Shown one piece after another: positions 1-6,929 of a stretch of DNA of 12,928 nucleotides (within the stretch, counting starts at the first letter, position 1; each line of letters opens with the position of its first letter). This DNA is from CAZFLM01 sp964519955 (lineage in GTDB: Bacteria > Armatimonadota > Chthonomonadetes > Chthonomonadales > CAJBBX01). The stretch covers positions 1 through 12,928 of the forward strand of contig CAZFLM010000129.1 in assembly GCA_964519955.1 (NCBI GenBank), in the 5' to 3' direction. The translations under genes and the position numbers were made by a program. Under the pieces are notes generated by a model. It did not search any database, had not been told where the DNA came from, and saw nothing but the letters and a program-made list of their open reading frames with translations.

Positions 1-338
1 GAGTCGGGTCAGCCTTGGCGGGCAGGGACGCCCGCCCCACCACGGCGCGGGCGACAGGTGCGAGGCGAAGGGCCCGGCGGGGCGCGGAGGGCCCGCCCCA
101 CAGGTTGGTCGCGCGAGTCGGGTCAGCCTTGGCGGGCAGGGACGCCCGCCCCACCACGGCGCGGGCGACGGGTGCGAGGCGAAGGGCCCGCGGGGGGCGC
201 GGAGGCCCCACCCCACAGGTTGGTCGCGCGAGGCGGTTCTGCATTGGCGGGCAGGGACGCCCGCCCCACCACGGCGCTGGCAACGGGCGTGAGGCGAAGG
301 GCCCGCGGGGGGCGCGGAGGCCCCGCCCCGCACCCCAT
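1..338. repeat. Three tandem GC-rich repeats, period 114-115 bp
   Basis: Units begin at about 1, 115 and 230 and share the order GGCGGGCAGGGACGCCCGCC, CCCCACCACGGCGC, GAGGCGAAGGGCCC, GGGGCGCGGAGG and CCCCACAGGTTGGTCGCGCG. The first two are almost identical. The third has more substitutions and decays around 338. Each unit carries the same perfect hairpin of GGCGGGC, loop AGGGAC, GCCCGCC at 17-36, 131-150 and 246-265. Reading frames through the block have typical GC-rich low-complexity composition, so I call no gene. The repeats lie downstream of the minus-strand GH2 gene that ends at 439 and may continue left of the window. Confidence 0.9.
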
Positions 339-352
339 CCGGTTCAGCCCGC

Positions 353-424
353 CATCATCTGCGTCAGTCTGCGTTCATCTGCGGTTCCAGCATCCCGCCG
401 TGATCGGTGTTGATCTGTGGTTCC
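353..424. repeat. Short dispersed-type repeat with an ATCTGCGG / ATCTGTGG core
   Basis: Bases 353-388 contain CATCTGCGTCAGTCTGCG followed by TTCATCTGCGGTTCC, that is, three imperfect copies of a roughly 11-base TCTGCGT word. A diverged copy, GTGTTGATCTGTGGTTCC, ends at 424. From memory, this ATCTGCGTTCATCTGCGGTT-like sequence is a common intergenic repeat in environmental bacterial genomes. It ends 14 bases before the GH2 stop codon. Its function is unknown. I see no coding sequence or clear terminator between 339 and 438. Confidence 0.55.
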
Positions 425-438
425 GGGAGCCGTTCCCA

Positions 439-3400
439 TCACTTCCTCGCCTTCACCAGGTCCACCACCACCTCGCCGCGGATGTGGTCGCCGGTCTTGA
501 GGATCCGCGGGGCGAGGGCGCAGCGGGAGAGGACGTGGAGCAGGACGCCGCGCGGGTCCAGGCAGGCGCGGACGTGCGCGTCGGCGTTGGCGTGGAAGCG
601 GAGGCCGGCGCCGTTGGGCGCACGCAGCGATGCCTCGTAGACGCTGTACTTCACCGAGCGGAAGTCCGTGGTGCCCAGCTCCGTCTGGTCCTGCGACCAG
701 GGCCAGGCCGGGCGGACGCCCTCCGGGTCGGCGACGATCTTCGGGTCGCGGCGGGCCAGTGCGACGCCCTCGGGGCGGCAGATGCTGTCCGCAGGGAAGG
801 CGCCCCACTCGGACCAGCGGCGCCAACTCAGCTCCTCGCAGGCGGCGGGGAGCAGGAAGCGAAGGCCGACCTCGCGGGCGCTCATGTCGGGGCCGGTGTA
901 GGTGTAGTCGTAGCCCACGCGGCCCACGCCCTTGCGATCGATGACCCAGTGGACCGATCCGGCTAGTCGGTCATACCGGTCCTTGACGATGATCTCGGCG
1001 ACGTCCTGCTTGGCCTCTACCGAGACGCTCTCGACGACGCGCGACTCTGGGTCCGGGTACACCGCGTACGGCTGGGCGAGCGGGCCGCCGAGGTCGCCGA
1101 AGTCCTGCTGCGTCACGTGCGGCGACGGCACGCCGAGGACCGGAGCGCCGTCGCCCGCGAACTGGCCGGTGGCGCGGTCGACGGTCAGCGCCCAGCCATC
1201 GCACCGTATGGTCGTCACACTCCCGTCTTCGGCGACCTTCGGCGCGCCCGCGGTGGGCTGAGGCAGGTGCTCGGCGGGCCTGGCGCCCAACGAGAGCACG
1301 CTGACGCCGATCGGCTCGCCCTTGGCGGTCGCCGCGGTGATGGCCAGCGGGTCCCCCACCCTCGTGCCCGCGGGTATCGGCACCTCGATCTCGCCGGCAG
1401 CGCGCGGAGCGACGCTCGCCTTGATGCGGCCGCCGCGGCCTCCGATCTGCCAGGTGAGCTTCAGCTCGCTGAGATCGGTGAAGGAGTAGCGGTTCTCGAC
1501 GGGAACGCGCACCGACTTCTGGCCGGGCTCGAAGGGCAGCACGCGCGTCGGGAACCAGACCGGGCTGAAGATGTGCCTCGCCAACTCCAGCTCGGGCTTC
1601 GAGCGCCGCCACGCGTCGAACACACCCCAGAACCCGTGGACCCACGCGTAGCCGGCGCGCTTGCCGTTCGGGAGGTAGAACGGCTCGTCGATCGCCGCCC
1701 AGATGGAGCCGCCGATCACGCGCTCCGAGCGCTCGATGTGGCTCCACTCGCCTGGCTGGAACCCGGGGCGCATGTAGCCGGACTGGACGCCCTCCGCGCA
1801 GAGGCGGCCCCACGCCGAGGTGGGGTCGGCGCTGCCGAGGCCCCACAGCTCGCGCAGGCCAGGGTTGATGCGCACCTCGGTCTGCTCATGGCACACGGGG
1901 AATGCGTACTCGCCGAGGTAGACGGGGCGCGGGTCGCCCTTGAGCTGCTCGTCGTACGGCATCGGCGCGTAGTGCAGGTTGGCGATGTCGCAGATGCGCT
2001 TCGGGTCCGGGTTGTTGAACGTGGTCGGGCGCGTGGGGTCGAGTTCCTTCACCAGCTTGTGCGACACCTCGAAGAGGCGGTTGAACGCCGACTCGTTGGC
2101 GAGCGACCAGACGATCACGCTCGGGTGCGCGTGGTGGTAGTCGATCATGGCGGAGGTGGGCGTGAGGACGGCGCCCAGGTCGGTCATGTTCCCCACCTCG
2201 CCCACCCAGCAGAACGGCGCCTCCACCTCGACGTACATCCCGATGCGGTCGGCCGCGTCCAGCAGTTCCTGGCAGGGCGGGTAGTGCGACGTGCGGATGT
2301 AGTTCATGTTGCCGCTCTTCATCAGCCGCACGTCCTGCTCGGCGTGGCGGGCGGTGTCGGCGCGGCCGGTGAGCGGGTCGATCTCGTGGTGGCAGGCGCC
2401 CGCGACCTTGATGCGCTGCCCGTTCACGTAGAGCTGCGAGCCCTTCACCTCAACCTTGCGGAACCCGACGCTGCGCTCGATGCGCTCCAGGACGTCATCG
2501 CCGCGCCGCAGCTCCAGGGCCAGCTTGTAGAGGCGCGGCTTCTCGGCGCTCCACTTCAGCGGGTCGCTCACCGTTGTGACCGCGTCCACCTTGCCATCGC
2601 CGGGCACGGCGATCTCCGGCGTCGACTGGGCCACCGGCTTGCCGTCCGGCCCGGTCAGCGCGAGACGCAGCGACAGGCCGGGCTCGGCGTTGGCGACGGC
2701 CGCGTTCACGCTCAACGTGCCGTCGCGGTAGGCCTGGTCGAGATCGACGGCCAGGTGGAGGTCGCGGATGTGCGTCTTGGGCAGCGCGTAGACGTGGACG
2801 GAGCGGTCGATGCCGCCCAGGCTGTGGAACGCATAGCCCGAGGCATAGGAGAGGCGCTCGGACGGCGTGTCGACGACCATCTCCAGGTCGAGGCGGTTGG
2901 CCTGGCCGGGGCGGACGGCGTCGGTGATGTCCCACTCGACCGGGGTGAACAGGTTCTCGCTGCGGCCGAGGGGCTTCCCGCTGAGCCAGTACTGCGTGCC
3001 CGCGTGGATGGCATCGAAGCGCAGCATGACGCGGTAGCCGGCCCACGACCTCGGCACGGTGAACTCGCGCGCCATGCTGACCGGCTTGTCCTGCGGGATG
3101 TCGTATCCCTGCTGGAGCCACTGGCCGGGGACATGGATCTTGCCCCACGCCTTGTCGCCAAGCGGCAGGGCGCGCGCCTTCTCGGGGGATTCGGTGCTGA
3201 TGCGCCACTCGCCGTCGATGGGCAGGTTGCTCGCCCCGAGGCCGCGCACCTTTGACGGGATGGGCCGGTAGCGCACGGGGGCGAAGTAGAGGTCGGCCGC
3301 CGCGATCGTCTGCGAGACGGTGCTGCCGGCGGCCTCCGCGGTGACCACGAGGTCCTCACGCGGCTGCTGGGCCTCGATAGCGGCGCGCTCGACGCGGAAG

Positions 3401-4074
3401 CCGCCGTCCTGCCCGGCCACAGCGGACGCGACGAGGGCGCCGGACTTGCGACGCACCTCGACCTTCGCGCCGGGCAGCGGGTCGTACGCCATGTCCAGGA
3501 CGCGGCCCTCCAGGTCCGTGTAGAGCCCGGCCAGGTCGCAGAGGTGCACCTCGGTCCTGGCGGGCAGCGGCGCCCACAGCTCGACGACGGACACGACCAC
3601 GTTGACCTGCGCCTCCAGCTTGAACTGAAGCGCCAAGCGCCCAGCCTTCACCGCCTCGCGCGGCACCCGGAAGAGCAGGCGCTCGTGGCCTCCCTTGGGC
3701 AGCGGGTGTGGGCCGTGGATCTGCACGTCTCCAGCCCACAGGCTCTGCACCCGGTTGTTGAACGCCTCGTTCGCGTAGGTGACGGCCAGCAGGTAGTCGA
3801 TGCTCGGGTCGAGACCGTCGTACGCCGCGTCGACCTGCTTCCAGCCCCACGCAACCGACCGCACCCGCTGGTCCGCGTTGACCTCGTTGGTGGAGTAGGT
3901 GTGCGCGGTGCTCTGCACGATGTGCGGCTGACGGCCTGGCGCGCCGCAGTCGTCGTAGGCCTGCAGGTGGTACCCATCGGGCATCGTCGGGATGGCGTTC
4001 GGCATCGGCGCTTGTCCTCCAACAGCGAGTTGCACGGCGAGCAGCATCAGGCAGAGCGTGACGGTTCGGGTCAT
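439..4074 (-). CDS. Secreted LacZ-like glycoside hydrolase family 2 enzyme, 1211 aa
   Basis: A probable extracellular or periplasmic exo-acting GH2 enzyme (beta-galactosidase, beta-glucuronidase or beta-mannosidase type; the substrate cannot be read from sequence). Residues 1-21 look like a signal peptide. About 30-178 is an extra beta-sandwich-like region and 185-275 resembles a carboxypeptidase-regulatory fold (GRVLDMAYDPLPGAKVEV). The GH2 sugar-binding jelly roll spans about 280-435, the Ig-like domain 440-540 and the TIM barrel 545-840. CHHEIDPLTGR at 561-571 is the LacZ-type barrel motif. The predicted acid/base is E661 (SLANES) and the nucleophile E722 (YLGEYAF), both in place for clan GH-A. 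Residues 845-895 (VPVENRYSFTDLSELKLTW) match the second Ig-like domain and 950-1211 a LacZ small-chain-like beta domain. I chose the ATG at 4074 because the hydrophobic signal begins there; the longer frame to 4185 adds 37 unlike residues. The ribosome site is weak (AGGACC). It is the last gene of the minus-strand run. Confidence 0.93.
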   Translation of the reverse strand: MTRTVTLCLMLLAVQLAVGGQAPMPNAIPTMPDGYHLQAYDDCGAPGRQPHIVQSTAHTYSTNEVNADQRVRSVAWGWKQVDAAYDGLDPSIDYLLAVTYANEAFNNRVQSLWAGDVQIHGPHPLPKGGHERLLFRVPREAVKAGRLALQFKLEAQVNVVVSVVELWAPLPARTEVHLCDLAGLYTDLEGRVLDMAYDPLPGAKVEVRRKSGALVASAVAGQDGGFRVERAAIEAQQPREDLVVTAEAAGSTVSQTIAAADLYFAPVRYRPIPSKVRGLGASNLPIDGEWRISTESPEKARALPLGDKAWGKIHVPGQWLQQGYDIPQDKPVSMAREFTVPRSWAGYRVMLRFDAIHAGTQYWLSGKPLGRSENLFTPVEWDITDAVRPGQANRLDLEMVVDTPSERLSYASGYAFHSLGGIDRSVHVYALPKTHIRDLHLAVDLDQAYRDGTLSVNAAVANAEPGLSLRLALTGPDGKPVAQSTPEIAVPGDGKVDAVTTVSDPLKWSAEKPRLYKLALELRRGDDVLERIERSVGFRKVEVKGSQLYVNGQRIKVAGACHHEIDPLTGRADTARHAEQDVRLMKSGNMNYIRTSHYPPCQELLDAADRIGMYVEVEAPFCWVGEVGNMTDLGAVLTPTSAMIDYHHAHPSVIVWSLANESAFNRLFEVSHKLVKELDPTRPTTFNNPDPKRICDIANLHYAPMPYDEQLKGDPRPVYLGEYAFPVCHEQTEVRINPGLRELWGLGSADPTSAWGRLCAEGVQSGYMRPGFQPGEWSHIERSERVIGGSIWAAIDEPFYLPNGKRAGYAWVHGFWGVFDAWRRSKPELELARHIFSPVWFPTRVLPFEPGQKSVRVPVENRYSFTDLSELKLTWQIGGRGGRIKASVAPRAAGEIEVPIPAGTRVGDPLAITAATAKGEPIGVSVLSLGARPAEHLPQPTAGAPKVAEDGSVTTIRCDGWALTVDRATGQFAGDGAPVLGVPSPHVTQQDFGDLGGPLAQPYAVYPDPESRVVESVSVEAKQDVAEIIVKDRYDRLAGSVHWVIDRKGVGRVGYDYTYTGPDMSAREVGLRFLLPAACEELSWRRWSEWGAFPADSICRPEGVALARRDPKIVADPEGVRPAWPWSQDQTELGTTDFRSVKYSVYEASLRAPNGAGLRFHANADAHVRACLDPRGVLLHVLSRCALAPRILKTGDHIRGEVVVDLVKARK

Positions 4075-4110
4075 GGCGTCGGTCCTGGTGGGTGACGGTG
4101 GCAGGGAGTA

Positions 4111-4127
4111 GTTCGGGGGGCGTGCCA
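4111..4127 (-). promoter_or_regulatory. Degenerate sigma-54-like site before the LacZ-like GH2 gene
   Basis: On the minus strand this reads TGGCACGCCCCCCGAAC. The -24 half TGGCACG is perfect and sits as the -24 half does in the four upstream genes, but the -12 dinucleotide is GA rather than GC. It lies 37 bases before the ATG. It may be a decayed or weak promoter, or chance in GC-rich DNA. Confidence 0.3.
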
Positions 4128-4170
4128 GGGAGTCCTGGCGGATGCGGGGCAACCTCGGGCCGGAGGCGAA

Positions 4171-4200
4171 CGAGCCCCGCAGCAAGTGCCACGGGGCTCG
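4171..4200 (-). terminator. 3' hairpin of PEP-CTERM gene A
   Basis: A perfect 9-bp inverted repeat (CGAGCCCCG / CGGGGCTCG, loop of 12) lies 23 bases after the gene A stop. The T-tract of a classical intrinsic terminator is missing. The same GAGCCCCG/CGGGGCTC core follows all four PEP-CTERM genes, so it is a conserved part of the 3' untranslated region. Its loop (CAGCAAGTGCCA) resembles that of gene C. Confidence 0.65.
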
Positions 4201-4222
4201 CGTTCAGGCGTGGTCGCCGGGG

Positions 4223-4927
4223 CTACTTGGCGCGGCGCTTCAGGCGGCGGACGCTGATGAGCGCTGCGACGCCCAGGCCGCCGAGGAGGGCCAGCGAGCC
4301 AGGCTCGGGCACGTCCGCGGTCTCCGCGACGTGGAAGTTCGGGCCATAGGCGCCGTACTTTGGGCCAAGGCTCGTCGTCGGACAGGCCAGATCCGCTGAC
4401 GAGACCCCCGCCGAGCTGACCATCGGCGCACCATCTTCAGAGGAGATCGCGATGAAGGGCGCCACGGTGAGGCCGCCGAAGATGCGGACGAGGTCGGTGT
4501 TGTCCGCGGCGTACTGGGCGGAGACCGCGTACCACACGCCCGGATGCAGATCGACGCCTGAGATCGACTCGAAGAGCCAGTTGCCGAAGGACAGCTCGGA
4601 GTCGACCTGGGTCGATGAGTTGGAGACCGTCGTCGCGGCAAGCAGGGCCAGGGTCTCCGCGTTCCACAGCGCCACCTGGTGGGCGGATACGCCGTCGCTG
4701 CCTTCATCCCAGAGGCCAAGTGCATCAACGGTGACGGTCTCCGATACCTGGAAGAACCACCCCAGGTTGCTGGCACCGAAGCCTGTTGTGGGTCCGGCCA
4801 TGCTGGAGCGGCCCCAGGTATCGATGGCCATCTGCGCGGAGGCAGGTAGGACCGACGAGCAAAGGGCGAGCACTGCCGCGAGGCAGACCGTGAGGGCCGC
4901 AGCACCGCGGCACGCACGTATGCGCAT
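4223..4927 (-). CDS. PEP-CTERM surface protein A, 234 aa
   Basis: A secreted protein predicted to be sorted by an exosortase. Residues 1-32 are a signal peptide (ALCSSVLPASAQ). About 38-200 is a beta-rich domain resembling the DUF4082-type sandwich (TVTVDALGLWDEGSDG, HQVALWNAE, NWLFESISGVDLHPGVWYAV). The tail is a canonical PEP-CTERM signal: VPEP at 206-209, a hydrophobic stretch LALLGGLGVAALI, then a basic end RRLKRRAK. The ATG at 4927 is used because it starts the signal peptide and follows GAAGGAAGAAGAAC. The frame runs to 5080, but that extension is upstream DNA shared with the other paralogues. Its N-terminus is nearly identical to that of gene B, while its tail matches gene C. The ligand and true role are unknown. 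Confidence 0.93.
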   Translation of the reverse strand: MRIRACRGAAALTVCLAAVLALCSSVLPASAQMAIDTWGRSSMAGPTTGFGASNLGWFFQVSETVTVDALGLWDEGSDGVSAHQVALWNAETLALLAATTVSNSSTQVDSELSFGNWLFESISGVDLHPGVWYAVSAQYAADNTDLVRIFGGLTVAPFIAISSEDGAPMVSSAGVSSADLACPTTSLGPKYGAYGPNFHVAETADVPEPGSLALLGGLGVAALISVRRLKRRAK

Positions 4928-4994
4928 GTTCTTCTTCCTTCTGCGGATGTGGTGTTCCGCTGGTGGGCGTCTATCGGCCCCCAGAGGTCCGGTA

Positions 4995-5011
4995 TTGCAG
5001 GAACCGTGCCT
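4995..5011 (-). promoter_or_regulatory. Sigma-54 (-24/-12) promoter of gene A
   Basis: On the minus strand the sequence is AGGCACGGTTCCTGCAA. GG and GC are exactly 12 bases apart, as required for -24/-12. The predicted start near 4985 gives a 58-base leader before the ATG at 4927. The core GGCACGGTTC is identical at all four PEP-CTERM genes. Confidence 0.82.
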
Positions 5012-5080
5012 GTTGTGCTCGGCCAGCCGAAACCCGGTAGCCACAGGAGCGGGTCGGGACCGCCGAGGCCGGACGCCCAC
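5012..5080 (-). promoter_or_regulatory. Conserved block upstream of the gene A promoter; candidate activator region
   Basis: About 70 bases between the gene B hairpin and the sigma-54 site are strongly similar to the blocks before genes B and C. Shared words on the minus strand include GCCTCGGCGGTCCCGACC, CTGTGGCTACCGG and GGCCGAGCACAACA. CTCGGC and GCCGAG form an outer inverted pair here and before gene B. Sigma-54 promoters need upstream activator sites, so this is a reasonable place for one. The similarity could also simply reflect recent tandem duplication. Confidence 0.45.
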
Positions 5081-5107
5081 GAGCCCCGCGCCGATGCCGC
5101 GGGGCTC
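5081..5107 (-). terminator. 3' hairpin of PEP-CTERM gene B
   Basis: A perfect 10-bp inverted repeat (GAGCCCCGCG / CGCGGGGCTC) with a 7-base loop lies 25 bases after the gene B stop and has no T-tract. Its loop region (CGATGC) matches that of gene D rather than genes A or C. Confidence 0.65.
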
Positions 5108-5131
5108 GCGACAAGGCGCGGTTGCGAGAGT

Positions 5132-5833
5132 CTACTTGGCGCGGCGCTTCAGCCGGCGGCCGCAGAGAAGCGTCGAGACGCAGAGGCCGCCGAGGAGGGC
5201 CAGCGAGCCCGGCTCGGGGACGCTCGTCGTCTCGGCGAAGTGCACGTTCGGGCCATAGGCGCCGTAGAGCCCCATGAACCCGCCTTCCGGGCACTTCAGC
5301 GTATCGCCCGCGACGATGGCCGAACCCACCGCCGGATAGCCGTCTGCGTCCACGGCGATGCACGATGCGAACGACGGGGAGAGGCACGCCCGGACGGGGT
5401 CGGCGTTGTCCGCAGAATAGACGGCCGCGACTGCATACCAGATGCCCGGCTGCAGCACGACGTCCGCGACCGACTCGAAGAGCCAGTTGCCGTAGCCTGA
5501 CGCGGAGGCAACGCTGTCGGAGCCGTTGGTGATCGTCGCGACGGCGAGCGGCGTGGCCGGGTTCGTGGTGTCCCACAGCGCGACCTGATGGGCCGCGATG
5601 CCATCGCTGGCCTCGTCCCAGAACCCGAGTCCGTCGACCGTGACCGTGCCGGTCACCTGGAACGCCCAGCCCATGTTGCAGGCGCCGAAGCTAGTCGTGG
5701 GCGCCGCAAAGCTGATGGTAGTAACGTCCGCGCCGATCTGGGCGGAGGCGGGTAGGACGGACGAGCACAGAGCGAGCACTGCCGCAAGGCAGACCGTGAG
5801 AGCCGCTGCGCCGCGGCACGCACGCATACGCAT
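5132..5833 (-). CDS. PEP-CTERM surface protein B, 233 aa
   Basis: Paralogue of A, C and D, predicted to be exported and then processed and anchored by an exosortase. The signal peptide (1-32) is nearly identical to that of A. The beta-sandwich-like region at 40-198 has FQVTGTVTVDGLGFWDEASDG, AHQVALW, NWLFESVADVVLQPGIWYAV and AYGPNVHFAET. Cysteines at 52, 150, 158 and 181 could form disulphides. VPEP is at 205-208, followed by LALLGGLCVSTLLCGRRLKRRAK. That tail carries two cysteines and matches gene D, not its close N-terminal relative A. The start at 5833 is preceded by GAAGGAAGAACAAC. It has its own sigma-54 promoter and 3' hairpin, so it can be an independent transcription unit. Biochemical function is unknown. 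Confidence 0.93.
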   Translation of the reverse strand: MRMRACRGAAALTVCLAAVLALCSSVLPASAQIGADVTTISFAAPTTSFGACNMGWAFQVTGTVTVDGLGFWDEASDGIAAHQVALWDTTNPATPLAVATITNGSDSVASASGYGNWLFESVADVVLQPGIWYAVAAVYSADNADPVRACLSPSFASCIAVDADGYPAVGSAIVAGDTLKCPEGGFMGLYGAYGPNVHFAETTSVPEPGSLALLGGLCVSTLLCGRRLKRRAK

Positions 5834-5900
5834 GTTGTTCTTCCTTCTTCTAGTGTGGTGTCCTGCTGGAGGAAGCCGATCGGCCCCCAGAGGTTCGGTA

Positions 5901-5917
5901 ATGCAAGAACCGTGCCT
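5901..5917 (-). promoter_or_regulatory. Sigma-54 (-24/-12) promoter of gene B
   Basis: On the minus strand the sequence is AGGCACGGTTCTTGCAT. The -12 half is the full TTGCA consensus, and GG to GC spacing is exact. The predicted start near 5891 leaves a 58-base leader. Confidence 0.86.
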
Positions 5918-5983
5918 GTTGTGCTCGGCCGCCGGGAAGCCGGTAGCCACAGGGGCCGGTCGGGACTGCCGAGGTCCGACGCG
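5918..5983 (-). promoter_or_regulatory. Conserved block upstream of the gene B promoter
   Basis: About 66 bases homologous to the blocks before genes A and C, with the words CCTCGGCAGTCCCGACC, CTGTGGCTACCGG and GGCCGAGCACAACA. Candidate activator-binding region for the adjacent sigma-54 promoter, or plain duplicated spacer. Confidence 0.45.
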
Positions 5984-6017
5984 CACGAGCCCCGCAGCAA
6001 GCGCCGCGGGGCTCGTG
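5984..6017 (-). terminator. 3' hairpin of PEP-CTERM gene C
   Basis: The strongest of the four: a perfect 12-bp stem CACGAGCCCCGC / GCGGGGCTCGTG around a 10-base loop, 21 bases after the gene C stop. It has no T-tract. The loop AGCAAGCGCC resembles that of gene A. Confidence 0.7.
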
Positions 6018-6038
6018 TTCAGGCGTGGTCGCCGGAGG

Positions 6039-6719
6039 CTACTTGGCGCGGCGCTTCAGACGGCGGACGCTGATCAGCGATGCGACGCCCAGGCCGCCGA
6101 GGAGGGCCAGCGAGCCCGGCTCGGGAACGTCCGCAGTCCGGGCAATGTGCATGTTCGGACCGAAGATCGCGTTGCCCAGACCGGCGTAGATCGTCGGAAG
6201 CGTGAGCGACGGCCCAATGATCTGCCGATCGCCGACGAAGGTGACGCCTGGCGCACAGGTGGCATCGGTCATGTAGCAGGCGATGTCGGGTGCGGCAGCG
6301 CCGTAGGTTGCTCCGAGCACGTACTCCCCTGGCGCGAGGGTGAGCGCGTCGATGGACGTGAAGAGCCACTGCCCCATGGAGGAGGAGGACGGGACGACGG
6401 ACGAGGCGCTACTGAGGGTCGCGGTCGCCAGCAGATCGCCGGTGGTCACGTTCCAGAGCCCGACCTCATGGCTCGCTGAGAGGCCATCGCTGTCCTGATC
6501 CCAGATGCCCAGAGCGTCAACCGTGAGCGCCTCGGTCGTGGAGAACTCCCAGCCGAGAGTGATGCCCGGATGCCCGGGCACTCCGCCCGGAGCGGTCATG
6601 CCCGTCGTGAAGTCGGCCGCAAGCTCTGCCGACGCGGGGAGCGCCGAGCCACAGAGAGCCACCGCCGCCGCAAAGCTAGCCACAAGGGCCGCAACGCGGT
6701 GGCACGTAGGTATGCGCAT
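6039..6719 (-). CDS. PEP-CTERM surface protein C, 226 aa
   Basis: The third member of the array in position, and diverged from A and B. The signal peptide is 1-31 (VALCGSALPASAE). The beta-sandwich-like domain follows with LGWEFSTTEALTVDALGIWDQ, HEVGLWNVTTGDLLATATL, GQWLFTSIDALTLAPGEYVLGATYG and IFGPNMHIART. The section at 140-180 has no close match in the other three. VPEP is at 198-201, then LALLGGLGVASLI and RRLKRRAK; this tail matches gene A. The start at 6719 follows AAGGAACAGGAAC. It has its own sigma-54 promoter and a 12-bp 3' hairpin. A surface or matrix protein by family; ligand unknown. Confidence 0.92.
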   Translation of the reverse strand: MRIPTCHRVAALVASFAAAVALCGSALPASAELAADFTTGMTAPGGVPGHPGITLGWEFSTTEALTVDALGIWDQDSDGLSASHEVGLWNVTTGDLLATATLSSASSVVPSSSSMGQWLFTSIDALTLAPGEYVLGATYGAAAPDIACYMTDATCAPGVTFVGDRQIIGPSLTLPTIYAGLGNAIFGPNMHIARTADVPEPGSLALLGGLGVASLISVRRLKRRAK

Positions 6720-6790
6720 GTTCCTGTTCCTTCTTTCTACGGATGTGATGCCAGATGGGTGGGAGCCAACCGGCCTCATGAGGTCCGATA

Positions 6791-6807
6791 TTGCATGAAC
6801 CGTGCCC
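6791..6807 (-). promoter_or_regulatory. Sigma-54 (-24/-12) promoter of gene C
   Basis: On the minus strand the sequence is GGGCACGGTTCATGCAA, with exact GG to GC spacing. The predicted start near 6781 gives a 62-base leader to the ATG at 6719. Confidence 0.8.
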
Positions 6808-6874
6808 GGCGCGCCTGAGCGCCGGGAACCCGGCAGCCGCAGGAGCGGGCCGGGGCCGCCGAGGCCGGACGCGC
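6808..6874 (-). promoter_or_regulatory. Conserved block upstream of the gene C promoter
   Basis: Homologous to the blocks before A and B (CGTCCGGCCTCGGCGGCCCC, CTGCGGCTGCCGGGTTCCCGG), but more diverged near the promoter, where the GCCGAGCACAACA word is lost. Candidate activator region. Confidence 0.4.
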
Positions 6875-6905
6875 GCGAGCCCCGCGGCGATGCTGCGGGG
6901 CTCGC
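6875..6905 (-). terminator. 3' hairpin of PEP-CTERM gene D
   Basis: A perfect 11-bp stem GCGAGCCCCGC / GCGGGGCTCGC with a 9-base loop lies 25 bases after the gene D stop, without a T-tract. The loop (GGCGATGCT) resembles that of gene B. Confidence 0.65.
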
Positions 6906-6929
6906 TCTGCGAGGCGCGGTCGCCGGAAG

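Noticed and set aside
1..338. Possible CRISPR array
   Set aside because: The repeated unit is about 114 bp with no unique spacers between short repeats; it is a simple tandem repeat.
1117..3255. Plus-strand open frame of 712 codons opposite the LacZ-like gene
   Set aside because: Antisense shadow of a well-supported GH2 coding sequence; Arg/Val/Ala/Asp-rich with no domain.
4928..5080. N-terminal extensions of the PEP-CTERM frames (here gene A; the same applies to B and D)
   Set aside because: The extension runs through the sigma-54 promoter and the conserved upstream block and would bury the signal peptide internally.
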